A stretch of DNA of 64,000 bases from Rhodospirillales bacterium 24-66-33 (lineage in GTDB: Bacteria > Pseudomonadota > Alphaproteobacteria > Reyranellales > Reyranellaceae). This document shows positions 39,060 through 48,002 of the stretch, piece after piece. The notes beneath the pieces are model-generated. The model was not told where the DNA came from and made no database searches. It was given only the letters and a program-made list of their open reading frames with translations. The first letter of the stretch is position 1. The number at the start of each line of letters is the position of its first letter. Both the position numbers and the translations under genes were made by a program. The DNA lies in assembly GCA_002281855.1 (NCBI GenBank), contig NCHQ01000009.1, forward strand, positions 62,001 through 126,000, read 5' to 3'.

Positions 39060-39099
39060 CGCCCCCTCGTCGGTCTGATGGATGGGCTGTGGGTTAAAT

Positions 39100-39114
39100 G
39101 TTCGTATTTTGTTC
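39100..39114 (-). promoter_or_regulatory. LexA box of the imuA operon
   Basis: GTTC-N7-GTTC (GTTC at 39100-39103 and 39111-39114) is the exact alphaproteobacterial SOS box. It ends 41 bp from the imuA start in a 145-bp divergent region. The spacer GTATTTT is AT-rich. This supports SOS induction of imuA, imuB, vapB, vapC and dnaE2 as one unit. Confidence 0.88.
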
Positions 39115-39204
39115 TAGTTGCTTCACAATCGTGAGTCAACGGGACTCAGGACTGGCATATCGAGTGCATCCGGGGAGAAGCTGCCGTCCCGACCCGGAGG
39201 CTCC

Positions 39205-40047
39205 ATGACTCTTCGTCTGTCCCTCGTCGCCCTGTGCGCCACCGCTTTCGCCCTGCTGGCCGGACCGGCGCTGGCCCGCTGTTCCAAGAACCTGGTCGAG
39301 CTCGGTCCCACCCTGCAGGGGCGCGGCGTGCAGATGGCCTCGCTCGACGGGGCGCAGATGGCGGCCGACACCGCGAGCCGCGCCATCATCACTTTCCTCG
39401 GCCATGCCAGCTTCGAGATCGACACGCCGCAGGGTGTGCGCGCCATCACCGACTACAACGGGCTGAACGGCTTCGGCCGCAAGCCCGACATCGTGACGAT
39501 GAATAACGCGCACTCCACGCACTACACCGACACGCCCGAGGACGGGATCACCTACGTTCTGCGCGGCTGGCCGGATGAGGCCGGTCAGACCGAGGCGCGC
39601 CACGACGTCTCGATCAAGGACCTCAAGGTCGCGAACCTGCCGACCAATGCGCGCGACTGGGGTGGCGGCTCGGCGCGCATCAACGGCAACTCGATCTTCA
39701 CCTTCACCATCGGCGATCTCTGCATCGCCCATCTCGGCCACCTGCATCACCGACTGACCCGGGACCATCTCGACGAACTCGGCCGCATCGACGTGCTGAT
39801 GGTGCCGATCGACGGCGCCTACACGGTCGGCCTGCCGGTGATGGTCGAGGTCATCCGCCAGATCCAGCCGCGCATCGTGCTGCCGATGCACTATTGGGGA
39901 CGTGGCCAGGTCGCGCGCTTCGAGGAACTGATGGCCGACCAGGACGCCGTCTTCATCTGGCCCGACCGCCGCACCATCGAAGTGGCACACGACGCGCTCC
40001 CCGAGAAGCTCACCGTCTACGTCGTGGGCGGGAATGGAGGCGACTGA
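39205..40047 (+). CDS. Secreted metallo-beta-lactamase-fold hydrolase (UlaG-like)
   Basis: A 280-residue exported protein. A Sec signal peptide lies at about 1-25 (AFALLAGPALA, then cleavage). The fold begins with FLGHASFEID, the UlaG/L-ascorbate lactonase-like substitute for the HxHxDH strand, and later has LGHLHH and LPMHYWG, likely metal ligands. CCGGAGG precedes ATG 39205. It stands next to, and is divergent from, imuA. The substrate is unknown. Confidence 0.82.
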   Translation: MTLRLSLVALCATAFALLAGPALARCSKNLVELGPTLQGRGVQMASLDGAQMAADTASRAIITFLGHASFEIDTPQGVRAITDYNGLNGFGRKPDIVTMNNAHSTHYTDTPEDGITYVLRGWPDEAGQTEARHDVSIKDLKVANLPTNARDWGGGSARINGNSIFTFTIGDLCIAHLGHLHHRLTRDHLDELGRIDVLMVPIDGAYTVGLPVMVEVIRQIQPRIVLPMHYWGRGQVARFEELMADQDAVFIWPDRRTIEVAHDALPEKLTVYVVGGNGGD

Positions 40048-40056
40048 CGTGAAGCG

Positions 40057-41088
40057 CTAGGCGCCGCGTCCCTTCTCGAAGCCCGCGAGGAACTGGACGA
40101 GGTTGCGGCCGAGATCGTCGCCGAGATAGCCGCCTTCCTGGACCAGCACGGTCGGAAGACCAAGCCGTGCGATCTTCTCGGCCATGGCATGGAAGCCTGC
40201 GCCAGTGACCTTGAGGCCCTGCAATGGATCGCTCTCGCTGGCGTCGAGACCCAGCGCCACGACCAGCGCGGTGGGCTGGAAGTCGTGGATGCGTGCGAGG
40301 GCCTTGTCGCCCGCCTCGAGCCACGGCGCGTCGGGTGAGCCCAGCGGCAGCGGCAGGTTGAGGTTGAAGCCCTCACCCTTGCCGGCACCGCGCTCGTGCG
40401 CGTGGCCCCAGAAGAAGGGGTAGTAATGGTCGGGATCGGCGTGGATCGAGACGGTGAGTACGTCGTCGCGCTCGTAGAAGATCCCTTGAGTGCCGTTACC
40501 GTGATGCACGTCGACATCGAGGATCGCCACGCGCTCATGCTTGCCCCGCAGTCTCTGCGCGGCCACGGCGGTGTTGTTCAGGAAGCAGAAGCCGCCCGCC
40601 ATGTCGGCGTAGGCGTGATGGCCCGGCGGCCGGCAGAGCGCGTAGGCATGGTTCTCGCCCGCCAGCACCATGTCGGCGACGGTAGCGGCAACTTCGGTGG
40701 CGGCGAGGGCCGCGTCCCAGGTGTGCGGCCCGATCGGGCAGCCCGTGTCGACCTGGTGCCACCCGGCGCGGCCGGCCAGTGCCTTCGGGTAGGAAGCATG
40801 GGCGCGGGCCGGATGGACGTTGGGCACCACCTCCGGACCCGCACCCGGCAGCTTCGCCCATTCGCGGGCGGCGGTCTGCAGGAAGTCGAGGTATTCCGGC
40901 GTATGCACGGTGGCGGCCGGCGCCGGTCCGTATGATTTCGGCGGCAGGATCGTATGACCCGCTTCGGTGGCGGCGCCCAGCAGGCGGGTGGCGCGTTCGG
41001 GCTGCTCGGCGCTGCGCAGTTTGGTGCCCCGCACCACGAAGTGCTGCGGGTCGTGCTGGGCGTGCTTCTCGGAATAGACGATCTTCAC
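40057..41088 (-). CDS. Histone deacetylase family protein (acetylpolyamine amidohydrolase-like)
   Basis: Zinc-dependent amidohydrolase of 343 residues in the HDAC superfamily. RPPGHHAY holds the charge-relay His157/His158, and DVDVHHGNGTQ holds the zinc ligands (about Asp193, His195). DPDH and GLDASESDPL further on fit the third ligand and the substrate site. Bacterial members deacetylate acetylpolyamines or other small amides. A polyamine-type ABC importer occurs at 54-58 kb, which is compatible but not proof. The next leftward gene unit (CoA transferase) ends 9 bp upstream of its start. Confidence 0.9.
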   Translation of the reverse strand: MKIVYSEKHAQHDPQHFVVRGTKLRSAEQPERATRLLGAATEAGHTILPPKSYGPAPAATVHTPEYLDFLQTAAREWAKLPGAGPEVVPNVHPARAHASYPKALAGRAGWHQVDTGCPIGPHTWDAALAATEVAATVADMVLAGENHAYALCRPPGHHAYADMAGGFCFLNNTAVAAQRLRGKHERVAILDVDVHHGNGTQGIFYERDDVLTVSIHADPDHYYPFFWGHAHERGAGKGEGFNLNLPLPLGSPDAPWLEAGDKALARIHDFQPTALVVALGLDASESDPLQGLKVTGAGFHAMAEKIARLGLPTVLVQEGGYLGDDLGRNLVQFLAGFEKGRGA

Positions 41089-41097
41089 GATGGGACC

Positions 41098-42270
41098 TCA
41101 ACTGGTCGCGATGGCCTTCGCCGACTTCAGCACGGCGATCTCGTCATCGCTATAGCCCACCTCGCGCATGATCTCGACCGTGTGCTCGCCGATGCCGGGC
41201 GACTTCTGCCGCGTCTCGACCGGCGCGGACGAGAGCTTGATCGGGTTGGCGGCCGACTTCACCGGGCCGATGCCGGGATAGTCGATCTCCAGCACGCTGC
41301 CGCGCGCCCTGGCATGCTCGCTCGCGATCACGTCGCTCACCTTGTAGGCGGCGGAGCAGGGCATGCCGGCGGGGATCAGCTTTTCGAGAAGCTCGTCGGC
41401 GGTGTGATCCAGGAAATAGTCCTCGATCATCCCTTCGAGGAGCGCCCGATGGGCGACACGGCCGGCATTGGTCTTGAAACGCTCGTCGTCGAGCCAGTCC
41501 TTCCGGCCCAGCGCCGTGCAGAGCAGGCGCCAGAAGGCGTCGTTGGTGCCGGCCACGAACACCGGCTGCGTCTTCGTCGGGAAGACGCGCAGCGGGCAGA
41601 GGATCGTGTTCGAAGTGCCCATGCGCTCCGGATTCTCGCCGGTCAGCCCATGGTTTGTGATCCAGTGACTCATCATGTGCATGCCGACGTCGAACAGCGA
41701 GAGGTCGAGGCGCTGGCCCTTGCCCGTCTTGATCCGCTGCAGCAGCGCAAAGGCGATGCCGCCGGCGCAGGCGAGGCCGGTCGAATAGTCGATCGGCGCC
41801 GTGCCGACGCGGCACATCTCGCCCTGGTAGGGGCCGGTGGCATCCATCAGGCCGATCTCGGCCTGGATGCAGGGATCGTAACCGGCGCGCGGCGAGTAGG
41901 GGCCGGTCTGGCCGTAGCCCGAGATCGAGGCATAGATCGTCTGCGGATTGACCTTCGACACGACATCCCAGCCGAATCCCAGCTTGTCGATCACGCCCGG
42001 CGTGAAGGCCTCCATGAACACGTCGGCTTTCTTCACCAGGCGCATGAGCACGTCCTTGCCGCCGTCGGTGCGCAGGTCGATCGCCAGGCCACGCTTGTTG
42101 CGATTCATCGACGGCACCCAGGCGCCGCCGAAATGCGGCCGGAAATGCTCGCCGTTCAGTGGCTCGACCTTGATCACGTCGGCGCCCATGTCGCCCAGCA
42201 TCTGGCCCGCCGTGGGACCGGCGATGACCTGCGTCAGGTCGAGAACGAGCGTATCGGACAGCGGAAGCAT
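41098..42270 (-). CDS. Family III CoA transferase (CaiB/BaiF)
   Basis: CoA transferase of 390 residues that moves CoA between carboxylic acids. The catalytic Asp is in QAEIGLMDATG (about 169), and the N-terminal segment VIAGPTAGQMLGDMGADVIKVE, split over about 15-37, is typical. The start at 42270 follows AGGAGGATTTTCATCGC; the longer frame to 42348 has no homology. It is divergent from the carbamoylase gene and is followed by the HDAC-like gene. Confidence 0.92.
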   Translation of the reverse strand: MLPLSDTLVLDLTQVIAGPTAGQMLGDMGADVIKVEPLNGEHFRPHFGGAWVPSMNRNKRGLAIDLRTDGGKDVLMRLVKKADVFMEAFTPGVIDKLGFGWDVVSKVNPQTIYASISGYGQTGPYSPRAGYDPCIQAEIGLMDATGPYQGEMCRVGTAPIDYSTGLACAGGIAFALLQRIKTGKGQRLDLSLFDVGMHMMSHWITNHGLTGENPERMGTSNTILCPLRVFPTKTQPVFVAGTNDAFWRLLCTALGRKDWLDDERFKTNAGRVAHRALLEGMIEDYFLDHTADELLEKLIPAGMPCSAAYKVSDVIASEHARARGSVLEIDYPGIGPVKSAANPIKLSSAPVETRQKSPGIGEHTVEIMREVGYSDDEIAVLKSAKAIATS

Positions 42271-42390
42271 GCGATGAAAATCCTCCTGGACCTCACCCAT
42301 GCAAGACGACGCACACCTGCTCAAGCACTTCGTTTCGCTGGCTGGCATTTGCTATGGTCGCGGCTTGTCCCGATCCGGAGTCCATAGCCA

Positions 42391-43632
42391 ATGACCGCCA
42401 GCGACCGCCCCAATCTTCGTGTAGATCATGACCGGCTGTGGTCGAGCCTGATGGAGCTGGGCCAGATCGGCGGCACGGAGAAGGGCGGCGTCTGCCGCAT
42501 CGCGCTGACAGATCTCGACCGCCAGGGGCGCGATCTGTTCGTGCGCTGGGCGAAGGAGGCGGGCTGCACCATCAAGGTCGACCAGCTCGGCAACGTCTTC
42601 GCCCGCCGCGAGGGTCGCGATCCGGCCAGGCCGCCGGTGATGACCGGCTCCCATCTCGACACCCAGCCGACCGGCGGCAAATTCGACGGCGCCTATGGCG
42701 TGATGGCGGGACTCGAAGTTCTGCGCGTGCTGCACGATTCGAACTATGTCACCGAGGCGCCGATCGAGGTCGCGGTGTGGACCAACGAGGAAGGCTGTCG
42801 CTTCGCGCCGGCGATGGTGGCGTCGGGCGTGTTCGGCGGCGCCTTCACGCTGGAGCACGCCCTGTCGATCAAGGATCGCGACGGCGTGACTTTCGGGGAG
42901 GCGCTGAAGCAGATCGGCTACGATGGCAAGGAACCGGTCGGCGGCCGGCCGGTCGGCGCCTTCTTCGAGGCGCATATCGAGCAGGGTCCGATCCTGGAGC
43001 GCGAGAAGAAGACGATCGGCGTCGTGACGGGCGCGCAGGGCCAGCGCTGGTACGAGATCAACTGGACGGGCATGGAGAGCCATGCCGGCACCACGCCGAT
43101 GGAAGGCCGGCGGGACGCGCTGGTCGGTGCCGCCGAGCTGATCGTGGAGTGCCGCCGTATCGGCAACCGGCCCAACGGCCGCTCGACGATCGGCGTGATC
43201 GAGAGCCAGCCGCAGGCGCGCAACACCATCCCGGGCCGCGTCTTCATGACGGTCGATTTCCGTCATCCCGAGGACGGCGAGCTGACGAAGATGGATGCCG
43301 AGATGCGCGCCGCTGTGGCTGACATCATCAAGCGCCATCGCCTCGACGTGAACATCGAGCAGATCTGGTACTTCCCGCCGTCGCCCTTCGCGAAGGAGCT
43401 GGTCGATGCGGTACGCCGCGGCGCCGAACAGGCAGGATATCCGCACATGGACATCGTGAGCGGCGCCGGCCACGACGCCTGCTATGTCAGCCGCGTCGCC
43501 CCGACCGCGATGGTGTTCGTGCCCTGCAAGGACGGCGTCAGCCACAACGAGATCGAGGACGCCAGCAAGAGCGACGTCGGCGCCGGCGCCCAGATCCTGC
43601 TTCAGGCAATGGTCGAGCGCGCGAATGCTTGA
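42391..43632 (+). CDS. M20-type N-carbamoyl-amino acid hydrolase/Zn amidase
   Basis: A 413-residue Zn/Mn-dependent amidohydrolase of the allantoate amidohydrolase/L-carbamoylase group. GSHLDTQPTGGKFDGAYGV holds the first metal His and bridging Asp, WTNEEGCRFAP the catalytic and metal Glu pair, and HIEQGP a further His. The C-terminus has VSGAGHDACYVS and FVPCKDGVSHNEIE, typical of the family. The substrate could be an N-carbamoyl amino acid, allantoate or ureidoglycine. Confidence 0.9.
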   Translation: MTASDRPNLRVDHDRLWSSLMELGQIGGTEKGGVCRIALTDLDRQGRDLFVRWAKEAGCTIKVDQLGNVFARREGRDPARPPVMTGSHLDTQPTGGKFDGAYGVMAGLEVLRVLHDSNYVTEAPIEVAVWTNEEGCRFAPAMVASGVFGGAFTLEHALSIKDRDGVTFGEALKQIGYDGKEPVGGRPVGAFFEAHIEQGPILEREKKTIGVVTGAQGQRWYEINWTGMESHAGTTPMEGRRDALVGAAELIVECRRIGNRPNGRSTIGVIESQPQARNTIPGRVFMTVDFRHPEDGELTKMDAEMRAAVADIIKRHRLDVNIEQIWYFPPSPFAKELVDAVRRGAEQAGYPHMDIVSGAGHDACYVSRVAPTAMVFVPCKDGVSHNEIEDASKSDVGAGAQILLQAMVERANA

Positions 43633-43662
43633 CGTGTCGTACGGCGATCGATCGACGAAATT

Positions 43663-43735
43663 TGTCATCCCGAGCCGCAGGCGAGGGACCTTTGATCGCT
43701 GTCGCGAAAGGTCCCTCGCGTCGCTCGGGATGACA
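43663..43735. repeat. Dispersed 73-bp palindrome with nested 13-bp arms
   Basis: Two perfect arm pairs are nested. TGTCATCCCGAGC (43663-43675) pairs with GCTCGGGATGACA (43723-43735), and GCGAGGGACCTTT (43681-43693) pairs with AAAGGTCCCTCGC (43707-43719). It fills most of the gap between the carbamoylase and BenE genes. It resembles rather than equals the palindrome at 14876. Confidence 0.85.
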
Positions 43736-43764
43736 CCGAGGTTGAACCCCGCAAGCGTGCGCCC

Positions 43765-44922
43765 GTGAAATCCGGTGGTCTTGTTTCCGTCGCGGCCGCT
43801 GCGCTGGTCGCGACGATCGCGGGCGTGGGCGGCACCTTGCCCGTCGTGCTGGCCGCCGCGCAGGCCGTCGGCGCGACGCCCGATCAGGCGAGTTCCTGGG
43901 TGTCGGGGCTCGGCCTCGCCACGGCGGCCAGCGCGCTGCTGCTCAGTGTGCGTTACCGCATGCCGATCATCACCGCCTGGTCGACGCCGGGCGCGGCGCT
44001 GATCGCCTCGACATCCGGCGTGCCGAGTTTCGCGGCGGCGGTCGGCGCCTTCGTGCTGGCCGCGCTTCTGATCCTGCTGACGGCCGCGGTGAAGCCGCTC
44101 GGCCGGCTGATCGGAAAGATCCCGCCCAGCATTGCCGCCGCCATGCTGGCGGGCATCCTGCTGCGCCTCGTCATGGCGATGGTCGAGCATGTGCCGTCCG
44201 CGCCGCTGCTGGTGCTTCCGCTGATCGCCCTGTTCCTGGTGGCGCGCATCCGCTTCCCCGCCCTTTCCTCGCTGATCGTGCTGGTCGCCGGCGCGCTGCT
44301 CGCCTGGTCGCTCGGCCTCGTGAAGCCGTTGCCGTCGCTCGGTCTCTCGACCCTGGTCGTCACCGCGCCCGCGTGGGACGTAGCCACGCTCATCGGTCTC
44401 GGCGTGCCGCTCTATCTGGTTACGATGGCGTCGCAGAATCTGCCGGGCTTCGCGGTGCTGCGCGGCTCGGGCTACCAGCCGCCGACGCAGCCCATCCTTG
44501 CGGTCACGGGAGCCGCATCGCTCGGCACGGCGTTCCTGGGTGCGCACACGTCGAACCTCGCCGCGATCTCGGCCGCGCTATGCACCGGCCCCGACGCCCA
44601 TCCCGATCCGGCGCAGCGCTGGAAGGCGGGACCGTTCTACGCGCTGTTCTGGATCCTGATCGCCCTGTTCGGCGCATCGCTGGTCGGTCTGTTCGGCGCA
44701 CTGCCGCCGGCCCTGCTTGCGACGGTCGCGGGCACCGCGCTGCTGGGCTCGACGGCGGGCGCTCTCGGCATCGCGCTGGTCGGCGAGCAGGACCGTCTTG
44801 CGGCGACGGGCACCTTGGCCGTCACCGTTTCGGGCGTCACCTTGATGGGCGTCGGTTCGGCCTTCTGGGGGCTGTGCTTCGGTCTGCTGATCCTGGGCCT
44901 GGAGCGTCTGTTCAGGCGGTAG
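43765..44922 (+). CDS. Benzoate/H+ symporter family transporter (BenE-like)
   Basis: A 385-residue membrane protein with about 11-12 helices in the BenE family pattern. VAATIAGVGGTLPVVLAAAQ is near the N-terminus and FLGAHTSNLAAISAALC in the middle, typical of BenE. The start is GTG 43765. Benzoate is the named family substrate, but no benzoate catabolic gene is next to it; the ligase at 63.7 kb is benzoate-CoA-ligase-like. Its 3' end overlaps the convergent fdsD by 11 bp. Confidence 0.87.
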   Translation: MKSGGLVSVAAAALVATIAGVGGTLPVVLAAAQAVGATPDQASSWVSGLGLATAASALLLSVRYRMPIITAWSTPGAALIASTSGVPSFAAAVGAFVLAALLILLTAAVKPLGRLIGKIPPSIAAAMLAGILLRLVMAMVEHVPSAPLLVLPLIALFLVARIRFPALSSLIVLVAGALLAWSLGLVKPLPSLGLSTLVVTAPAWDVATLIGLGVPLYLVTMASQNLPGFAVLRGSGYQPPTQPILAVTGAASLGTAFLGAHTSNLAAISAALCTGPDAHPDPAQRWKAGPFYALFWILIALFGASLVGLFGALPPALLATVAGTALLGSTAGALGIALVGEQDRLAATGTLAVTVSGVTLMGVGSAFWGLCFGLLILGLERLFRR

Positions 44923-45142
44923 GGCCGGACGCCTCGGCCTTCAGACGCGCGACGGCCTCGCGCACCGGCACCTCAAGCCCTGTGCCGCCCGCCTCCAGAT
45001 GCGCCACGATGGCTGCCCGCATGCGCGGCTCCCAGAACTTGCGCAGATGATCGGCGATGGCGATGGACGGGTCGGCGCCGCGCTGCGAGACGAAGAACTG
45101 GCCGATCTGGTTGGCCATGCGCACCAGCTTGGCGGCTTCCAT
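44912..45142 (-). CDS. fdsD: Formate dehydrogenase delta subunit
   Basis: A 76-residue protein with the FdsD pattern (LVRMANQIGQFF near the start, DHLRKFWEPRMR in the middle). It is an accessory subunit of soluble NAD-linked formate dehydrogenase. ATG 45142 lies 5 bp after the fdsA stop. It is the last gene of the fds operon and overlaps the end of the convergent BenE gene by 11 bp. Confidence 0.9.
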   Translation of the reverse strand: MEAAKLVRMANQIGQFFVSQRGADPSIAIADHLRKFWEPRMRAAIVAHLEAGGTGLEVPVREAVARLKAEASGPTA

Positions 45143-45147
45143 CGCTT

Positions 45148-47991
45148 CTATTCCGCCGCCGGTGCGGCCGCGATGCGCCGGTGGGCGAGAGCCTGGGCAT
45201 CGTAGGTGCGCTGCCAGTCGCTCGGGCCGTTCGACGGCGCCACCTGGACCGCGGTCACCTTGTACTCGGGGCAGTTGGTCGCCCAGTCGGAATTGTCGGT
45301 GGTGACGACGTTGGCCTGCGTACCGGGGTGATGGAAGGTCGTGTAGACGACGCCCGGCGCCACGCGGTCGGTGACGCGGGCGCGCAGCGTCGTGCCGCCG
45401 GCGCGGCTGTCGAGCCTCACCCAGTCGCCCTCGCGCACGCCCCGGTCCTCGGCGTCGTGCGGGTGGATCTCCAGCACGTCCTCGTCGTGCCACACGATGT
45501 TGGCCGTGCGCCGCGTCTGGGCGCCGACATTGTACTGCGACAGGATGCGGCCGGTCGTCAGCAGCAGCGGAAAGCGAGGACCGACCTTCTCGTCGGTCGG
45601 CACGTATTCGGTGACGATGAAGCATCCCTTGCCGCGCACGAAGCCATCGGCATGCATCACCGGCGTGCCGGTGGGAGCGCGCTCGTTGCATGGCCACTGG
45701 ACCGAGCCCTCGCGGTCGAGCAACTCGTAGGAGACGCCGGCGAAGGTGGGCGTGGTACGCGCGATCTCGTCCATCACCTGCGAGGGATGGTCGTAGTGCA
45801 TGTCGAAGCCCATCGCGCCGGCGATCGCCAGGGTGATCTCCCAGTCGGCCAGGCCGTTCTTCGGCGTCATGACCTTGCGCACGCGGTTGATGCGCCGCTC
45901 GGCATTGGTGAAGGTGCCGTCCTTCTCGAGAAAGGTCGAGCCGGGCAGGAAGACATGGGCATAGGCCGCCGTCTCGTTCAGGAACAGGTCCTGCACGACG
46001 ACGCATTCCATGGCGGCCAGCGCCTCGGCCACATGATGCGTGTCGGGGTCGGACTGCAGGATGTCCTCGCCCTGGACGTAGAGGCCCTTGAAGCTGCCGT
46101 CGAGCGCCGCATCCAGCATGTTGCCGATGCGCAGGCCCGGCTCGGCATCGAGCGGCCGGCCCCACAGCGCCTCGAAGGTGCCGCGCACGCCGTCGTCGGA
46201 AACATGGCGGTAGCCGGAGAATTCATGCGGGAAGGAGCCCATGTCGCATGAGCCCTGGACGTTGTTCTGGCCGCGCAGGGGGGTCACGCCGACGCCGGGC
46301 CGCCCGATGTTGCCGGTGGCCATCGCCAGGTTGGCGATCGCCATGACCACGGTCGAACCCTGGCTGTGCTCGGTGACGCCCAGCCCGTAGTAGATCGCTC
46401 CGTTGCCGCCGGAGGCGTAGAGGCGGGCGGCGGCCCGGATCGTCTCGGGCGGAACCCCGGCGAGCGGTCCGACCGTCTCCGGACTGTTGCGCGGCTCGGC
46501 AACGAAGGCCGCCCAGTCCTCGAAGGTCGAGAGGTCGCAGCGCTCCCGGACGAAGGCCTCGTCGACCAGCCCTTCGGTGACGATGGTGTGGGCGAGGGCG
46601 TTGAGGATCGCGGCATTGGTGCCGGGCCGCAGCGCCAGATGGAAGGCGGCCTCGACATGCGGCGTGCGCACCAGATCGATGCGGCGCGGGTCGATCACGA
46701 TCAGCTTCGCGCCCTGGCGCAGGCGCTTCTTGAGGCGAGAGGCGAAGACCGGATGGGCGTCGGTGGGGTTGGCGCCGATCACCAGCACGATGTCGGCCTG
46801 TTCGACCGAATCGAAATCCTGGGTGCCGGCCGATGTGCCGAATGTCGCCTTCAGGCCGTAGCCGGTCGGCGAGTGGCAGACCCGCGCGCAGGTGTCGACG
46901 TTGTTATTGCCGAAGCCGCCGCGCACCAGCTTCTGGACGAGATAGGTCTCCTCGTTGGTGCAGCGCGACGAGGTGATGCCGCCGATGGCGCGCTTGCCAT
47001 GCGCCTGCTGCAGCCGCCTGAATTCTGACGCGACGCGGCCGATGGCCTCGTCCCAGCTTACCTCCCGCCAGGGCTGGTCGATGGCCTCGCGAATCATCGG
47101 CTTCAGGACGCGCTCGCGGTGGTGAGCATACCCCCAGGCGAACCGGCCCTTCACGCAGGAATGGCCGTGGTTGGCCTTGCCGTCCTTGAACGGCACCATG
47201 CGCACCAGCTCCTCGCCGCGCATCTCCGCCTTGAAGCTGCAGCCGACGCCGCAATAGGCGCAGGTCGTCGTCACCGAGTGCTCCGGCTGGCCGATCTCGA
47301 TCACCGACTTCTCGATCAGCGTGGCCGTCGGGCAGGCCTGTACGCAGGCGCCGCACGAAACGCACTCAGAGGCGATGAAGCTCTCGGCCATCCCAGCCGA
47401 GACTTTGGATTCGAAGCCGCGCCCCTGGATGGTGAGCGCAAAGGTTCCCTGCACCTCCTCGCAGGCGCGCACGCAGCGCGAGCAGACGATGCACTTGGAG
47501 GGATCGAAAGTGAAATAGGGGTTGGAGTCGTCCTTCTCCTGGGCGAGATGGTTCTCGCCCTGGTCTCCGTAGCGGACCTCCCGCAGGCCGACGGCGCCCG
47601 CCATGTCCTGCAGCTCGCAGTCGCCGTTGGCAGCGCAGGTCAGGCAGTCGAGCGGATGGTCGGAGATGTAGAGTTCCATCACGCCCCGGCGAACCTGCTT
47701 CAGCCGCTCGGTCTGGGTCGACACAACCATGCCGGGCGCGACCGGCGTCGTGCAGGAGGCGGGCGTTCCGTTGCGGCCTTCGATCTCGACCAGGCACAGC
47801 CGGCAGGAGCCGAACGCCTCGATCGAATCGGTGGCACAGAGCTTGGGCACCTGGATGCCGGCTTCGACGGCGGCCCGCATGATCGAGGTGCCGGCCGACA
47901 CCGTCACCTCGTGGCCGTCGATGGTGAGCTTGACCGTCGCGGCCGCCTTGCTGGCGGGCGTGCCATGGTCGATCTCGTGAACGAACGACAT
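45148..47991 (-). CDS. fdsA: NAD-dependent formate dehydrogenase alpha subunit (Mo/W-bis-MGD)
   Basis: A 947-residue catalytic subunit that oxidises formate to CO2. The N-terminus is NuoG-like, with a [2Fe-2S] site (Cys52, Cys63, Cys66, then Cys about 80). Clusters follow at CIVCSRCVRACEE, CVSCGACVQACP and CAYCGVGCSF. The molybdenum ligand region is NNNVDTCARVCHSP, so Cys rather than selenocysteine is used. The MGD-binding region and C-terminal domain are complete. Its cofactor precursor is made by MoaA, encoded in this window. Confidence 0.95.
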   Translation of the reverse strand: MSFVHEIDHGTPASKAAATVKLTIDGHEVTVSAGTSIMRAAVEAGIQVPKLCATDSIEAFGSCRLCLVEIEGRNGTPASCTTPVAPGMVVSTQTERLKQVRRGVMELYISDHPLDCLTCAANGDCELQDMAGAVGLREVRYGDQGENHLAQEKDDSNPYFTFDPSKCIVCSRCVRACEEVQGTFALTIQGRGFESKVSAGMAESFIASECVSCGACVQACPTATLIEKSVIEIGQPEHSVTTTCAYCGVGCSFKAEMRGEELVRMVPFKDGKANHGHSCVKGRFAWGYAHHRERVLKPMIREAIDQPWREVSWDEAIGRVASEFRRLQQAHGKRAIGGITSSRCTNEETYLVQKLVRGGFGNNNVDTCARVCHSPTGYGLKATFGTSAGTQDFDSVEQADIVLVIGANPTDAHPVFASRLKKRLRQGAKLIVIDPRRIDLVRTPHVEAAFHLALRPGTNAAILNALAHTIVTEGLVDEAFVRERCDLSTFEDWAAFVAEPRNSPETVGPLAGVPPETIRAAARLYASGGNGAIYYGLGVTEHSQGSTVVMAIANLAMATGNIGRPGVGVTPLRGQNNVQGSCDMGSFPHEFSGYRHVSDDGVRGTFEALWGRPLDAEPGLRIGNMLDAALDGSFKGLYVQGEDILQSDPDTHHVAEALAAMECVVVQDLFLNETAAYAHVFLPGSTFLEKDGTFTNAERRINRVRKVMTPKNGLADWEITLAIAGAMGFDMHYDHPSQVMDEIARTTPTFAGVSYELLDREGSVQWPCNERAPTGTPVMHADGFVRGKGCFIVTEYVPTDEKVGPRFPLLLTTGRILSQYNVGAQTRRTANIVWHDEDVLEIHPHDAEDRGVREGDWVRLDSRAGGTTLRARVTDRVAPGVVYTTFHHPGTQANVVTTDNSDWATNCPEYKVTAVQVAPSNGPSDWQRTYDAQALAHRRIAAAPAAE

Positions 47992-48002
47992 GAGCCTGTC
48001 CT

